Source: Butyrivibrio sp. (lineage in GTDB: Bacteria > Bacillota_A > Clostridia > Lachnospirales > Lachnospiraceae). From it: 64,000 nucleotides of DNA. This document shows positions 46,292-55,760 of this stretch, piece after piece (the first letter of the stretch is position 1; the number at the start of each line of letters is the position of its first letter). The notes beneath the pieces were generated by a model that was not told the origin of the DNA, searched no databases, and was given only the letters and a program-made list of their open reading frames with translations. Made by a program: the position numbers and the translations under genes. The stretch spans positions 1-64,000 of the forward strand of contig JAGOGF010000003.1 of the NCBI GenBank assembly GCA_017996845.1. Reading direction: 5' to 3'.

Positions 46292-46421
46292 ACAGAGCCA
46301 TGTTCGAAATTTGCTGCGCAAATTCCTCACTGTGGCGTATCCGCCACATGAATTTATATAAAAATGTGCTTGTGAATGCAAGCATTCCCCGCACCTTTTA
46401 TATAAATTCGCATGGCTCTGT
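46292..46421. repeat. 130-bp cloverleaf-like palindromic element with 11-bp terminal inverted repeats
   Basis: Perfect terminal inverted repeats ACAGAGCCATG (46292-46302) and CATGGCTCTGT (46411-46421) close a structure with three perfect arms. Arm 1 is AATTTGC/GCAAATT (46308-46324, 3-nt loop). Arm 2 is TGTGGCG/CGCCACA (46331-46348, 4-nt loop). Arm 3 has 14-bp arms (46350-46363 and 46396-46409, GAATTTATATAAAA and complement) that enclose GTGC/GCAC and an inner hairpin GAATGC/GCATTC. Nearly the whole 130 bp is base-paired. It sits between the divergent aroC and VanY-type genes. It could be a MITE or REP-like mobile palindrome or a structured RNA. The region from 46235 to 46574 has no gene. Confidence 0.8.
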
Positions 46422-46574
46422 ATGAATTACATTATATGAAAGATTTTGTGAAAAGCAAAGGATGAAAGTTATCTTTATTTGTATGAATAGTTAAAAAAAG
46501 CTACAAAACAGCTGAATTATGTAATATAATATATTTATGTTGTATCGCCTATCCGCGGGGAAATATTCGATTAT

Positions 46575-47669
46575 ATGAGTAAACTTCATCAGACAAGGCC
46601 GCCTTTCAGAGAACGTGTTATGAAAGAGGTTGGCAAAGCCGTAAAAAATAATAAGAAGCTATACATCCCAGGTGTGATCGTAATTGGTTTTACGATTGTA
46701 TTAGATGAGTTTGCGAAAATTTTTTACAAAAATCCCAAAAAACTGCTCAGTATTGTCTGTGTATTGCTATGTTTCATTTCCAGCAGCAGTTTTTCCTATC
46801 CGGTATTACCTTTAAATGCGATTTTTGTTTCTGGTCATAATGCTGCTTCTGATGCAGCCAGTACAGATCAGATGTCACAGACATCTGATCTGAATGAGGC
46901 GGCAGAAGCGGATGATGCAGTTGCCTATTCATCTGATTTGACGGATGATGCGGATTATGATGAAGAACAGGAAAGCGGAAAGGTAAGTGAACAGGATCAG
47001 TATCATCTTGCGGATATTCTTGGGTCAGAGAATTCGGAGATAATAACAGGGCAGGACAGCGGAGCTGCTGCAGCTACTGAACAGGAAAATTTCAGTCCGG
47101 ATGACTGGAAACTGATTCTGATCAATAAACAGCATCCGATTCCGGATGATTATGCATTCCCGATGAGTAATATTAAGGGAAATATGTATTGCGACAAGAG
47201 AATTCTGAGTAGTTTACTCACAATGTTCAAGGCAGCACAACAGGATGGGGTGAATCTGGTTATTTGTTCACCATATAGAAGCGAAGTGCGTCAGGAAAAA
47301 CTTTTTACCCGTAAAATTGCCTCTTATATGAATGATGGAATGGCATATATGGATGCATATGCAAAAGCAGCCCAGGCGGTGACAATTCCAGGCTCAAGTG
47401 AGCATCAGGTCGGGCTCGCGATTGATATCATATCAGATGATTATTCCTATCTGGATGAAGGATTTGGTAAAACCAAGGCAGGGGAATGGCTTTCGGAAAA
47501 CAGCAGTAAATATGGATTCATATTGCGTTATCCTGCCGGCAAAGAGAATATTACCGGAATCGAATATGAACCATGGCATTTCCGGTATGTAGGACCGGAG
47601 GCTGCGGGCGTGATAGCCAAACAGAAGATCACATTGGAAGAATTCTGGATGGAGTATATTTACAACTGA
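46575..47669 (+). CDS. Membrane-anchored M15 D-alanyl-D-alanine carboxypeptidase (VanY-like)
   Basis: A 364-residue zinc peptidase that trims the terminal D-Ala of peptidoglycan stem peptides. A basic N-terminus and hydrophobic helices at about 34-45 and 57-82 anchor it. An acidic Asp/Glu/Ser-rich linker (about 90-170) leads to the M15B domain. Active-site motifs are ICSPYRSEVRQEKLF, SSEHQVGLAIDI (zinc His and Asp) and GIEYEPWHFRYVG (catalytic Glu and zinc His). No vancomycin resistance genes are near, so it is more likely a housekeeping wall enzyme. The ATG start lacks a strong ribosome site. A TATAAT-like -10 lies upstream at about 46525. Confidence 0.87.
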   Translation: MSKLHQTRPPFRERVMKEVGKAVKNNKKLYIPGVIVIGFTIVLDEFAKIFYKNPKKLLSIVCVLLCFISSSSFSYPVLPLNAIFVSGHNAASDAASTDQMSQTSDLNEAAEADDAVAYSSDLTDDADYDEEQESGKVSEQDQYHLADILGSENSEIITGQDSGAAAATEQENFSPDDWKLILINKQHPIPDDYAFPMSNIKGNMYCDKRILSSLLTMFKAAQQDGVNLVICSPYRSEVRQEKLFTRKIASYMNDGMAYMDAYAKAAQAVTIPGSSEHQVGLAIDIISDDYSYLDEGFGKTKAGEWLSENSSKYGFILRYPAGKENITGIEYEPWHFRYVGPEAAGVIAKQKITLEEFWMEYIYN

Positions 47670-47694
47670 TTAATTATGAAAAAATGGAGTGTTT

Positions 47695-48873
47695 ATGTAT
47701 CATTTATTGAAAACAGAAGGCCGCGCCAAGCGCGGAGAACTGGTGACTGTTCATGGAACGATCCAGACACCGGTATTTATGAATGTTGCTACTGTGGCAG
47801 CGATTAAAGGCGGTTTATCAACAGAAGATCTGGAAACGATCGGGACGCAGGTTGTGCTTGCCAATACATATCATCTGCATCTAAGACCCGGGGATGACGT
47901 GATATACAGGATGGGCGGATTGCACAGATTTATGTCATGCAATAAGCCCATTCTTACTGATTCCGGAGGCTTTCAGGTTTTTTCACTTGCAAAGATGAGG
48001 AAAATTCATGAGGAAGGTGTTTATTTCCATTCACACATAGATGGACACCCGTTATTCATGGGTCCGGAAGAAAGCATGCGGATTCAGTCTCATATCGGAT
48101 CTACGATTGCCATGGCTTTTGATGAATGTCCTTCCAGCAGGGCTGATCATGAGTATGTACAGCAGTCTGTGGACAGAACAACAAGATGGCTTGCACGCTG
48201 TCAGACAGAAATGAAACGTCTGAATAATCTGGAAGGTACAGTCAATCCGGAACAGATGCTTTTTGGAATTAATCAGGGAGCAATTTTTGATGATATTCGT
48301 ATTGCACATGCAAAACGTATTTCAGAGATGGAGCTGGATGGCTATGCAGTTGGCGGACTTGCTGTTGGAGAAACACATGAACAGATGTATCATGTACTGG
48401 AAACAGTAGTACCATATCTGCCCCAGGATAAGCCGACTTATCTGATGGGAGTCGGAACACCGGCCAATATTCTGGAAGGTGTGGAACGCGGAATTGATTT
48501 CTTTGACTGTGTTTATCCCAGCAGAAACGGACGGCATGGGCATCTGTATACCAATAAAGGCAAAATCAATCTGATGAATGCAAGATACGAACTGGATGAA
48601 AGACCGATTGAAGAAGGATGCCGGTGCCCTGTCTGTCGCAGATACAGCAGAGCATATATCAGGCATCTTCTGAAAGCGGGAGAGATGCTTGGCATGCGTT
48701 TGTGTGTCATGCATAATCTGTATTTTTATAATACGATGATGGCTGAAATCCGTAAGGCTCTTGATGATGGAGCGTTTGTAGCATATAAAAAACGCAAACT
48801 TGCAGGGATGATGGAAGAGGAAGAAGAGAGCAGTATGCGGTATGATATTGCGAAAAACTGGCGTAAAGGTTAA
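47695..48873 (+). CDS. tgt: tRNA-guanine transglycosylase
   Basis: A 392-residue enzyme that exchanges guanine 34 of GU(N) tRNAs for preQ1, on the way to queuosine. Motifs are HGTIQTPVFMNVATVAAIKG, LANTYHLHLRPG, TDSGGFQVFSLAKMRKI, FDECPSS, and the catalytic/insertion block IDFFDCVYPSRNGRHG. The zinc site CRCPVCRRYSRAYIRHL ends with the downstream His of MHNLYF. Start 47695 follows GGAG at five bases; a GTG two codons upstream is less likely. yajC follows, as in many bacteria. Confidence 0.95.
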   Translation: MYHLLKTEGRAKRGELVTVHGTIQTPVFMNVATVAAIKGGLSTEDLETIGTQVVLANTYHLHLRPGDDVIYRMGGLHRFMSCNKPILTDSGGFQVFSLAKMRKIHEEGVYFHSHIDGHPLFMGPEESMRIQSHIGSTIAMAFDECPSSRADHEYVQQSVDRTTRWLARCQTEMKRLNNLEGTVNPEQMLFGINQGAIFDDIRIAHAKRISEMELDGYAVGGLAVGETHEQMYHVLETVVPYLPQDKPTYLMGVGTPANILEGVERGIDFFDCVYPSRNGRHGHLYTNKGKINLMNARYELDERPIEEGCRCPVCRRYSRAYIRHLLKAGEMLGMRLCVMHNLYFYNTMMAEIRKALDDGAFVAYKKRKLAGMMEEEEESSMRYDIAKNWRKG

Positions 48874-48888
48874 AGGCGTAAATAATTC

Positions 48889-48917
48889 TTGTTTTTATCA
48901 GGATAATTGTGTATCAT
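48889..48917 (+). promoter_or_regulatory. Sigma-A promoter before yajC
   Basis: TTGTTT (48889-48894) and TATCAT (48912-48917) are separated by an ideal 17 bp. yajC starts 44 bp further on behind GGAGG. It would let yajC be expressed separately from tgt. Confidence 0.5.
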
Positions 48918-48961
48918 TGTAAAAGTAATTAATACATCGCGTTTATTTGGAGGCATTGCAA

Positions 48962-49333
48962 ATGGGTATTCTTTTGACATCAACAGGAACTTCCGCGACC
49001 AGCTCAGGGCTTTTCTGGGTAATCTATATTGTCGCAATTTTCGGATTTATTTATTTCTTTTTTATGCGTCCGCAGAAAAAGGAACAGAAGCAGAAGGCAG
49101 CGCTTTTGTCTGCACTTGCAGTAGGAGACAGCGTCAGAACAACCGGAGGCTTTATCGGAACCGTCATTGATATTAATGATGATATGGTAATTGTAGAATT
49201 CGGTAATAACAGAAATTGTCGCATTCCTATGGTAAGAGAGGCAATTGTTGAGATTGAGAAGCCTGAAGACGCTGTTAAACCGGCAGAGACAAAGGCTGAC
49301 AGTAAAAAGGATAAAGATAAAAAGACGAAATAA
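48962..49333 (+). CDS. yajC: Preprotein translocase accessory subunit YajC
   Basis: A 123-residue single-pass membrane protein that joins SecDF near the SecYEG channel. The membrane helix is at about 18-36 (FWVIYIVAIFGFIYFFF), followed by the signature MRPQKKEQKQ. The short cytosolic domain has LAVGDSVRTTGGFIGTVIDI. The C-terminus is very Lys/Asp-rich. Start 48962 follows GGAGG; an in-frame ATG at 48947 overlaps that site. secD and secF are not downstream here, since a terminator and leuB follow. Confidence 0.93.
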   Translation: MGILLTSTGTSATSSGLFWVIYIVAIFGFIYFFFMRPQKKEQKQKAALLSALAVGDSVRTTGGFIGTVIDINDDMVIVEFGNNRNCRIPMVREAIVEIEKPEDAVKPAETKADSKKDKDKKTK

Positions 49334-49356
49334 GTCCTTTCAACAGGGATGATTTA

Positions 49357-49392
49357 AAACCGGGTGCCAGTTCTCTGTCACCCGGTTTTTTT
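49357..49392 (+). terminator. Rho-independent terminator after yajC
   Basis: A 10-bp perfect stem (AAACCGGGTG and complement) with inner CAG/CTG pairing is followed by seven T. It closes the tgt-yajC unit. Confidence 0.92.
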
Positions 49393-49549
49393 ACATAAAA
49401 ACTCCGAAAAAGCTATTTTTATATCAGCCTGCATTAATTATGCACCTTGTTTTTTTGCATAAAGTAATATAATATGTAGTGAAGTTTTATGCTGTGACGT
49501 ATCAGAGAAAGCTTGATATTACTGCAGCGGGGAACCAGGAGGAGCGAAA

Positions 49550-50644
49550 ATGAAATTAAATATTACCTGTATTCCGGGAGATGGAATCGGTCCGGAAATT
49601 GTTATGGAAGCAAAAAAAGTATTGAATCAGACCGCAAAAATTTACGGTCATGAAATGATCTATACAGATATTCTGATGGGAGGTGCATCCATTGATGCGT
49701 ATGGGATGCCGCTTACCGATGAGGCAATTGCAGCTGCAAAATCAGCAGATGCTGTTTTGATGGGGTCTATTGGAGGAAATACTGCAACATCTCCCTGGTA
49801 TAAACTGGCACCAGAGCTCAGGCCGGAGGCTGGTCTGCTGCAGATTCGGAAAGAATTGAATCTGTTCGCAAATCTGAGACCGGCTTATCTTTATTCAGAA
49901 CTAAAAGAAGCTTGCCCATTGAAAGAATCAACTGGAAACAAAGGGTTTGATCTTTTGATCATGCGTGAGCTGACGGGTGGATTATATTTTGGAAAACGTC
50001 ATACAGAAGTAATTGACGGACAAAAAGTTGCTACTGATACACTTGTATATTCCGAATCCGAGATCAGACGAATTGCCATTCGTGCATTTGATGTCGCAAT
50101 GAAGAGACGAAAGAAGGTAACAAGTGTAGATAAAGCCAATGTGCTTGATTCCTCCAGATTATGGAGAAGTGTTGTGGAAGAAGTTGCGGCTGATTATCCT
50201 GAAGTTGAACTGTCACATATGCTGGTTGATAATTGTGCAATGCAGCTGGTACATGATCCGGCGCAGTTTGATGTGATCCTGACAGAAAACATGTTTGGAG
50301 ATATTCTTTCCGATGAAGCCAGTATGATTACAGGGTCAATCGGTATGCTTCCAAGCGCATCACTGAATGATACCAGTTTTGGTTTGTATGAGCCAAGCCA
50401 TGGTTCAGCACCGGATATTGCAGGAAAAGATATTGCGAATCCGATTGCAACCATTCTTTCAGCTGCAATGATGCTTCGATATTCTTTTAATCTGGACAGA
50501 GAAGCAGACGATATAGAAACTGCTGTCAGAAAAGTACTGCAGGAAGGATACAGAACTTCGGATTTGATATTGAAGGGAGACGTTTCTGCAAAAGCCTGCG
50601 GCTGCCATGAAATGGGGGAGCTGATCGCAGAGAGAGTATCCTGA
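49550..50644 (+). CDS. leuB: 3-isopropylmalate dehydrogenase
   Basis: A 364-residue NAD-dependent enzyme of leucine synthesis. Motifs are [82 protein letters not shown] and [20 protein letters not shown]. The 157-bp upstream region holds TTGTTT and TATAAT hexamers at about 49448-49475 and an AGGAGG ribosome site. No T-box is visible. leuA, leuC and leuD are not in the window; ilvD and ilvB follow after one gene. Confidence 0.96.
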   Translation: MKLNITCIPGDGIGPEIVMEAKKVLNQTAKIYGHEMIYTDILMGGASIDAYGMPLTDEAIAAAKSADAVLMGSIGGNTATSPWYKLAPELRPEAGLLQIRKELNLFANLRPAYLYSELKEACPLKESTGNKGFDLLIMRELTGGLYFGKRHTEVIDGQKVATDTLVYSESEIRRIAIRAFDVAMKRRKKVTSVDKANVLDSSRLWRSVVEEVAADYPEVELSHMLVDNCAMQLVHDPAQFDVILTENMFGDILSDEASMITGSIGMLPSASLNDTSFGLYEPSHGSAPDIAGKDIANPIATILSAAMMLRYSFNLDREADDIETAVRKVLQEGYRTSDLILKGDVSAKACGCHEMGELIAERVS

Positions 50645-50660
50645 CGATCGATGGGGGATC

Positions 50661-52346
50661 ATGAAGATAAATCAGACAGAATCTGTGTCGGGGAAAAAAG
50701 AAAAATCGGAATTCAGATTTGAAGCATGGGAAAGACTGATACAAAGTCCGGAGAATATGGCTGCTGCGCTTTTTATTCTGGCAATGGCAGTATATTATCT
50801 ATGGCGCATGTTATACCTTACACCATGGTATGATGAACTGTATACTTATTATTATTTTATCAGTCGTGGCCCGTTGTATGCGGCTATACACTGGCCTTTG
50901 CCCAATAATCATGTCGGCTACTCTGTTCTGTCATCGATTCTGAACCTGACAGGAAATTCATATTTTGGACTAAGAGGTATATCTTGGCTGTGCGCAGTAT
51001 CCAATCTGATTATTTTATATAAAATCAGTCAGTTCTTTTTTGATGACTGGCTGCCTTTATGCACAATAGTGATATATAGTTCCTTACAGATGGTAAATGT
51101 TCTGTCTGTGCAGGGAAGAGGATATACACTCTCTACATTATGTTTTCTGATTACAATGAAGGTACTTTCAGATCTGAGCCGGATTGGATATAAACAGATT
51201 TCACGCTATGTTTTCCTGATTCTGCTGTTAGTGCTGGGTTTGTATACGGTACCCAGCAGTATATATTGGGTATTACCGTTATGCTTTGCGACAATTCTAT
51301 ATCTGATCATTAATGGTTACAGAATTCGAAAAGTAAGTGGCGGGTTGGGTAAAAACAAGTACCTGCGGCAAATGATCCGTATTCTGACAGCAGGAGTTAT
51401 TGCAGCATTTGTAACCACATTATTGTATCTTGCAATATGGCTGGCAGTCGGCTCCAATCTGATTATGAAAGATCAGAACAGCAGCATGTTTGGGCTTGGA
51501 CATGTGGATATTATTCTTCGTGCTCCCATATCGGCAGCGCACCGGGGCCTTCAATATATGTTAGCCTCTCCTTATATCCAGAGTGTTCCCTCAAAAGGCT
51601 TTTTGCCGGCGTTTGAAAGTTGGATCATCAGTCTCAATGAACAGTTGATTCCCGGAGGAGGGGTTATTCTTCTGCTGATACTGATAGTGGCCATATCGAT
51701 TACCATCAGTGGGTGTATATTCCATTTTGAAGAAAGCCATACCTGTTTCAGGCTTCTGATCAGCTGTACTGCTCTTTTTATGCCGCTTATGCTTTTGGTA
51801 CAAAGAAAACTTCCCTATTACAGAGTGTTTTCCTATTATGGCATTATTGTTGCACTATCCATCAGTATTTTGATTCAATATATTATGGTAATCCTGCGAA
51901 GACTGTATGAATATATGGTCAGGAACAGAGCAGATCGCAGAGACAGTATGATTGTCCGTAAGTGGCATGTCTTTCTGCCGGTTGTTTTTGCATTTGCATT
52001 TATGCTGATACAGCTTTTTAATCCGATGTTTTTTGCACAACTTGGGGAAAGAGAGGATCTGGCATACCAGGCACTTCTGATGGCTGACCTTTCCAACAGA
52101 ACGAATCCCTGCGTTTGTGATACAGATCAGCAGTATCTGATGAAATTTGGCTGGAATCTGAATTGTGATAATAAGCAGATCGAAAATTCTGACTGTGTGA
52201 TTCTGGATCGAAATATGTTGAAAAAAGGCTATAACGGAGAAGATACGTGGAAGTTTTATCAGACGTATGAGACGATTCCATGGGATTATATTAAAACCAT
52301 GCATATCATATATGAAAACAAAGATTTTATTCTATATGTAAAATAA
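50661..52346 (+). CDS. GT-C-type membrane glycosyltransferase-like protein
   Basis: A 561-residue membrane protein with about 11 to 12 hydrophobic helices. After the first helix it has the extracytoplasmic motif [12 protein letters not shown], whose Asp-Glu pair fits the lipid-phosphosugar-dependent GT-C fold (ArnT/PMT/GT39-like). [16 protein letters not shown] follows, as in that group. The C-terminal soluble tail of about 110 residues has several Cys. The acceptor is unknown. It is packed 16 bp after leuB and 23 bp before ilvD, inside a branched-chain amino acid block with which it has no obvious tie. Confidence 0.72.
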   Translation: MKINQTESVSGKKEKSEFRFEAWERLIQSPENMAAALFILAMAVYYLWRMLYLTPWYDELYTYYYFISRGPLYAAIHWPLPNNHVGYSVLSSILNLTGNSYFGLRGISWLCAVSNLIILYKISQFFFDDWLPLCTIVIYSSLQMVNVLSVQGRGYTLSTLCFLITMKVLSDLSRIGYKQISRYVFLILLLVLGLYTVPSSIYWVLPLCFATILYLIINGYRIRKVSGGLGKNKYLRQMIRILTAGVIAAFVTTLLYLAIWLAVGSNLIMKDQNSSMFGLGHVDIILRAPISAAHRGLQYMLASPYIQSVPSKGFLPAFESWIISLNEQLIPGGGVILLLILIVAISITISGCIFHFEESHTCFRLLISCTALFMPLMLLVQRKLPYYRVFSYYGIIVALSISILIQYIMVILRRLYEYMVRNRADRRDSMIVRKWHVFLPVVFAFAFMLIQLFNPMFFAQLGEREDLAYQALLMADLSNRTNPCVCDTDQQYLMKFGWNLNCDNKQIENSDCVILDRNMLKKGYNGEDTWKFYQTYETIPWDYIKTMHIIYENKDFILYVK

Positions 52347-52369
52347 ATACAGCAAAGGAGATAACAACT

Positions 52370-54043
52370 ATGAACAGTGATCGTGTCATGAGAGGTATCC
52401 AGCAGGCGCCGCACAGAAGTCTGTTTAATGCACTTGGTTTTACGGAAGAGGAACGAAGAAAACCGCTGATTGGTATCGTAAGCTCACAAAGTGAGATCAT
52501 TCCGGGTCATATGGAGCTTGACCGAATTGCTGAGGCAGTAAAGCTTGGAATTGCAGAAGCCGGTGGTATGCCTGTTATTGTTCCTGCTATTGCAGTATGT
52601 GATGGAATTGCCATGGGACATGTCGGAATGAAATATTCGCTTGTTACCAGGGATCTGATTGCAGACAGTACAGAATGTCTTGCACTTGCGCATGCTTTTG
52701 ACGGTATGGTTATGATTCCAAACTGTGATAAGAATGTTCCGGGACTTTTGATGGCTGCAGCAAGAGTGAATATTCCGACTGTATTTGTTTCAGGGGGTCC
52801 TATGATGGCAGGACGTGTGGATGGCAAAAAGAGAAGTCTGTCCAGCATGTTTGAAGCAGTTGGAAGCGTTGCGGCAGGTACAATGACGCAGGAAAAGCTT
52901 GCAGAATATGAAGAAAAGGTATGTCCGACCTGCGGATCCTGTTCCGGAATGTATACGGCCAATTCCATGAACTGCCTGACCGAAGCAATTGGTATGGGAC
53001 TTCGTGGCAACGGAACGATTCCGGCTGTTTATTCAGCACGAATCCGACTGGCCAAAAAAGCAGGATACCAGATCATGGAACTGATTGAAAAGGATATTCG
53101 TCCAAAAGATATTATGACCAGGGATGCCTTTATGAATGCTTTGGCAATTGATATGGCACTTGGCTGTTCAACCAATACAATGCTTCATTTACCGGCAATT
53201 GCGCACGAAGCAGGTGTTGAGATCAATATGGAAATGGCAAACGAAATTTCTGACCGCACACCGAATCTGTGTCACCTTGCACCGGCAGGACCTACCTATA
53301 TGGAGGATCTGAACGAGGCAGGCGGCGTATATGCTGTAATGAAAGAACTGGATAAGAAAAAACTGATTAAAACAGATCTGCTGACCTGTACCGGAAAGAC
53401 AATTGCTGAAAATCTCGAAGGTGTGGTTAACATGGATCCGGAGGTAATCAGGCCAATTGATAATCCTTATATGCCCAATGGCGGAATTGCTGTTCTGAAA
53501 GGAAATCTTGCACCGGATACGGGAATTGTTAAACGTTCAGCCGTTGCACCCGAAATGATGGTACATGAAGGACCTGCAAGAGTATTTGACTGTGAAGAAG
53601 ATGCAATTGCAGCAATCCTTGGGGGCAAAATTGTTGCAGGTGATGTTGTGGTAATTCGCTATGAGGGACCCAAAGGGGGACCGGGTATGCGTGAGATGCT
53701 GAATCCGACATCTGCAATTGCAGGAATGGGTCTTGGCTCCAGCGTTGCACTGATTACAGATGGAAGATTTTCAGGTGCCAGCCGTGGCGCATCCATCGGA
53801 CATGTTTCTCCGGAAGCAGCAGTTGGCGGACCGATTGCACTGGTACAGGAAGGTGATATCATTCGTGTGGATATTCCGGGGAATGCACTGGATATGAAAG
53901 TGCCACAGGAGGAAATCGCAAGACGCAGGGCAGAATGGAAACCAAGACAGCCCAAGATTACGACCGGATACCTTTCCAGATATGTTCATATGGTAACAAG
54001 TGGTAATCGCGGGGCAATACTGGAAGTTCCAAAAGCAGATTAA
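52370..54043 (+). CDS. ilvD: Dihydroxy-acid dehydratase
   Basis: A 557-residue iron-sulfur dehydratase, the common third step of valine and isoleucine synthesis. Motifs are [20 protein letters not shown] and [21 protein letters not shown] (split), which carry cluster cysteines, [14 protein letters not shown], and [21 protein letters not shown]. It has an AAAGGAG ribosome site. It is followed 23 bp later by ilvB. ilvC and ilvN are absent from the window. Confidence 0.97.
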   Translation: MNSDRVMRGIQQAPHRSLFNALGFTEEERRKPLIGIVSSQSEIIPGHMELDRIAEAVKLGIAEAGGMPVIVPAIAVCDGIAMGHVGMKYSLVTRDLIADSTECLALAHAFDGMVMIPNCDKNVPGLLMAAARVNIPTVFVSGGPMMAGRVDGKKRSLSSMFEAVGSVAAGTMTQEKLAEYEEKVCPTCGSCSGMYTANSMNCLTEAIGMGLRGNGTIPAVYSARIRLAKKAGYQIMELIEKDIRPKDIMTRDAFMNALAIDMALGCSTNTMLHLPAIAHEAGVEINMEMANEISDRTPNLCHLAPAGPTYMEDLNEAGGVYAVMKELDKKKLIKTDLLTCTGKTIAENLEGVVNMDPEVIRPIDNPYMPNGGIAVLKGNLAPDTGIVKRSAVAPEMMVHEGPARVFDCEEDAIAAILGGKIVAGDVVVIRYEGPKGGPGMREMLNPTSAIAGMGLGSSVALITDGRFSGASRGASIGHVSPEAAVGGPIALVQEGDIIRVDIPGNALDMKVPQEEIARRRAEWKPRQPKITTGYLSRYVHMVTSGNRGAILEVPKAD

Positions 54044-54066
54044 GGATACGGGAAAAGAGGTTAGCA

Positions 54067-55749
54067 ATGAGGTTAACTGGAGCACAGATCGTACTGGAAT
54101 GCCTGAAAGAACAGGGAGTTGACACGATTTTTGGCTATCCGGGCGGAACAATACTGAATGTATATGATGAAATCTATAAGCATGCGGATGAATTTACACA
54201 TATTCTGACTTCACATGAACAGGGAGCAGCACATGCGGCAGATGGTTATGCAAGAGCAACGGGGAAGGTCGGCGTCTGTATGGCAACAAGCGGTCCCGGA
54301 TCCACGAATCTCGTAACCGGAATTGCTACTGCATATATGGATTCTGTACCGATTGTGGCGATTACGTGTAATGTTAATCTGCCCCTTCTTGGCAAAGACT
54401 CTTTTCAGGAAGTCGATATAGCAGGTATAACCATGCCTATTACCAAGCATGGTTATATTGTCAAAAATGTAGATATTCTTGCAGATACGCTGCGCAAGGC
54501 ATTTGCGATTGCCAAAAGCGGAAGACCGGGGCCTGTTCTGGTTGATATTACCAAAGATGTTACTGCACAGAGCTGCGAATATGAACCCGTTCAGATATCA
54601 GAACCCAGACCTGAAAAAAAATATTCGCAGGAGGATATCAATCTTGCTGTCAGTATGATCAAGGCTGCAAAAAAACCGTTTATTTATGTTGGTGGAGGAG
54701 CAACCATTTCAGGGGCTTCGGATGAACTTGAGAAATTTGCACAGACAATAGAGTCACCGGTTTGCGATACACTGATGGGAAAGGGTGCATTTGACGGACA
54801 TCATCCTTTATATACCGGGATGATCGGAATGCATGGTACAAAAGCTTCCAATTACGGTGTAAGCGAATGTGATCTTCTGATTGCGCTCGGAGCAAGGTTT
54901 TCAGACAGAGTGGTGGGAAATGCCAAGGCTTTTGCAAAGAATGCAAAAGTACTGCAGTTTGATATAGATGCGGCAGAAATCAATAAGAATATACACACAG
55001 ATGGTTCGGTTGTGGGTGATCTGAAGCAGATTCTGATGGATGTAAATGCACAGATGACCAAGCAGGATCACGCAAAGTGGCTTGCAGAAATCGATGCATT
55101 TAAGGAAAAATTCCCGCTTAATTATGATCAGAGCAAGCTGACTTGTCCCTATATCATGGAAGAACTTGACCGCGTAACCGGAGGAAGTGCAATTGTATCT
55201 ACGGACGTTGGACAGCATCAGATGTGGGCTGCCCAATACTACAAATACAGAGAGCCCAGAACTTTTCTGACATCCGGAGGACTTGGCACAATGGGATACG
55301 GACTCGGAGCATGCATTGGTGCAAAAGTCGGTAAACCGGATAAGATATGCGTAAATATTGCGGGAGACGGATGCTTCCGAATGAATATGAATGAGCTTGC
55401 AACAGCCAGCAGATATCATCTGCCCATCATTGAGATCATTATAGACAATCATGTACTTGGAATGGTAAGACAGTGGCAGACACTTTTCTATGGTAAACGC
55501 TATTCACAGACAGTTTTCGATGATAATATAGATTATTGTAAGGTTGCGGAAGGACTTGGATGTATTGCAATCAGAATAACCCGAAAAGAAGAAGTGGGGG
55601 CTGCAATTGAAAAAGCCATTGCAGAAAACAAACCGGTTGTACTGGACTGTATGATAGAAGCAGACGATAAGGTGTTTCCGATGGTTCCTGCCGGAGCACC
55701 GATCAGTGAGGCGTTTGATGCAAAGGATCTTGCTGCGAAGAAGGATTAA
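54067..55749 (+). CDS. ilvB: Acetolactate synthase large subunit
   Basis: A 560-residue ThDP-, FAD- and Mg-dependent enzyme that starts valine, leucine and isoleucine synthesis. Motifs are the catalytic-Glu region FGYPGGTILNVYDEI, SHEQGAAHAADGYARATGKVG, the FAD region GMHGTKASNYGV, and the ThDP-Mg motif NIAGDGCFRMNMNELATA. The length matches catalytic IlvB subunits. No regulatory ilvN follows; the next gene is an L,D-transpeptidase. It may work with a distant IlvN or unregulated, which cannot be decided here. Confidence 0.95.
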   Translation: MRLTGAQIVLECLKEQGVDTIFGYPGGTILNVYDEIYKHADEFTHILTSHEQGAAHAADGYARATGKVGVCMATSGPGSTNLVTGIATAYMDSVPIVAITCNVNLPLLGKDSFQEVDIAGITMPITKHGYIVKNVDILADTLRKAFAIAKSGRPGPVLVDITKDVTAQSCEYEPVQISEPRPEKKYSQEDINLAVSMIKAAKKPFIYVGGGATISGASDELEKFAQTIESPVCDTLMGKGAFDGHHPLYTGMIGMHGTKASNYGVSECDLLIALGARFSDRVVGNAKAFAKNAKVLQFDIDAAEINKNIHTDGSVVGDLKQILMDVNAQMTKQDHAKWLAEIDAFKEKFPLNYDQSKLTCPYIMEELDRVTGGSAIVSTDVGQHQMWAAQYYKYREPRTFLTSGGLGTMGYGLGACIGAKVGKPDKICVNIAGDGCFRMNMNELATASRYHLPIIEIIIDNHVLGMVRQWQTLFYGKRYSQTVFDDNIDYCKVAEGLGCIAIRITRKEEVGAAIEKAIAENKPVVLDCMIEADDKVFPMVPAGAPISEAFDAKDLAAKKD

Positions 55750-55760
55750 GGATTATTCTC

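Noticed and set aside
46575..47669. Vancomycin resistance locus, from the VanY-like peptidase
   Set aside because: No vanH, van ligase, vanX or two-component vanRS genes are nearby. The enzyme is better read as a housekeeping carboxypeptidase.
49393..49549. Possible T-box or leader peptide before leuB
   Set aside because: No T-box sequence, specifier loop or Leu-rich short frame followed by a terminator could be seen.
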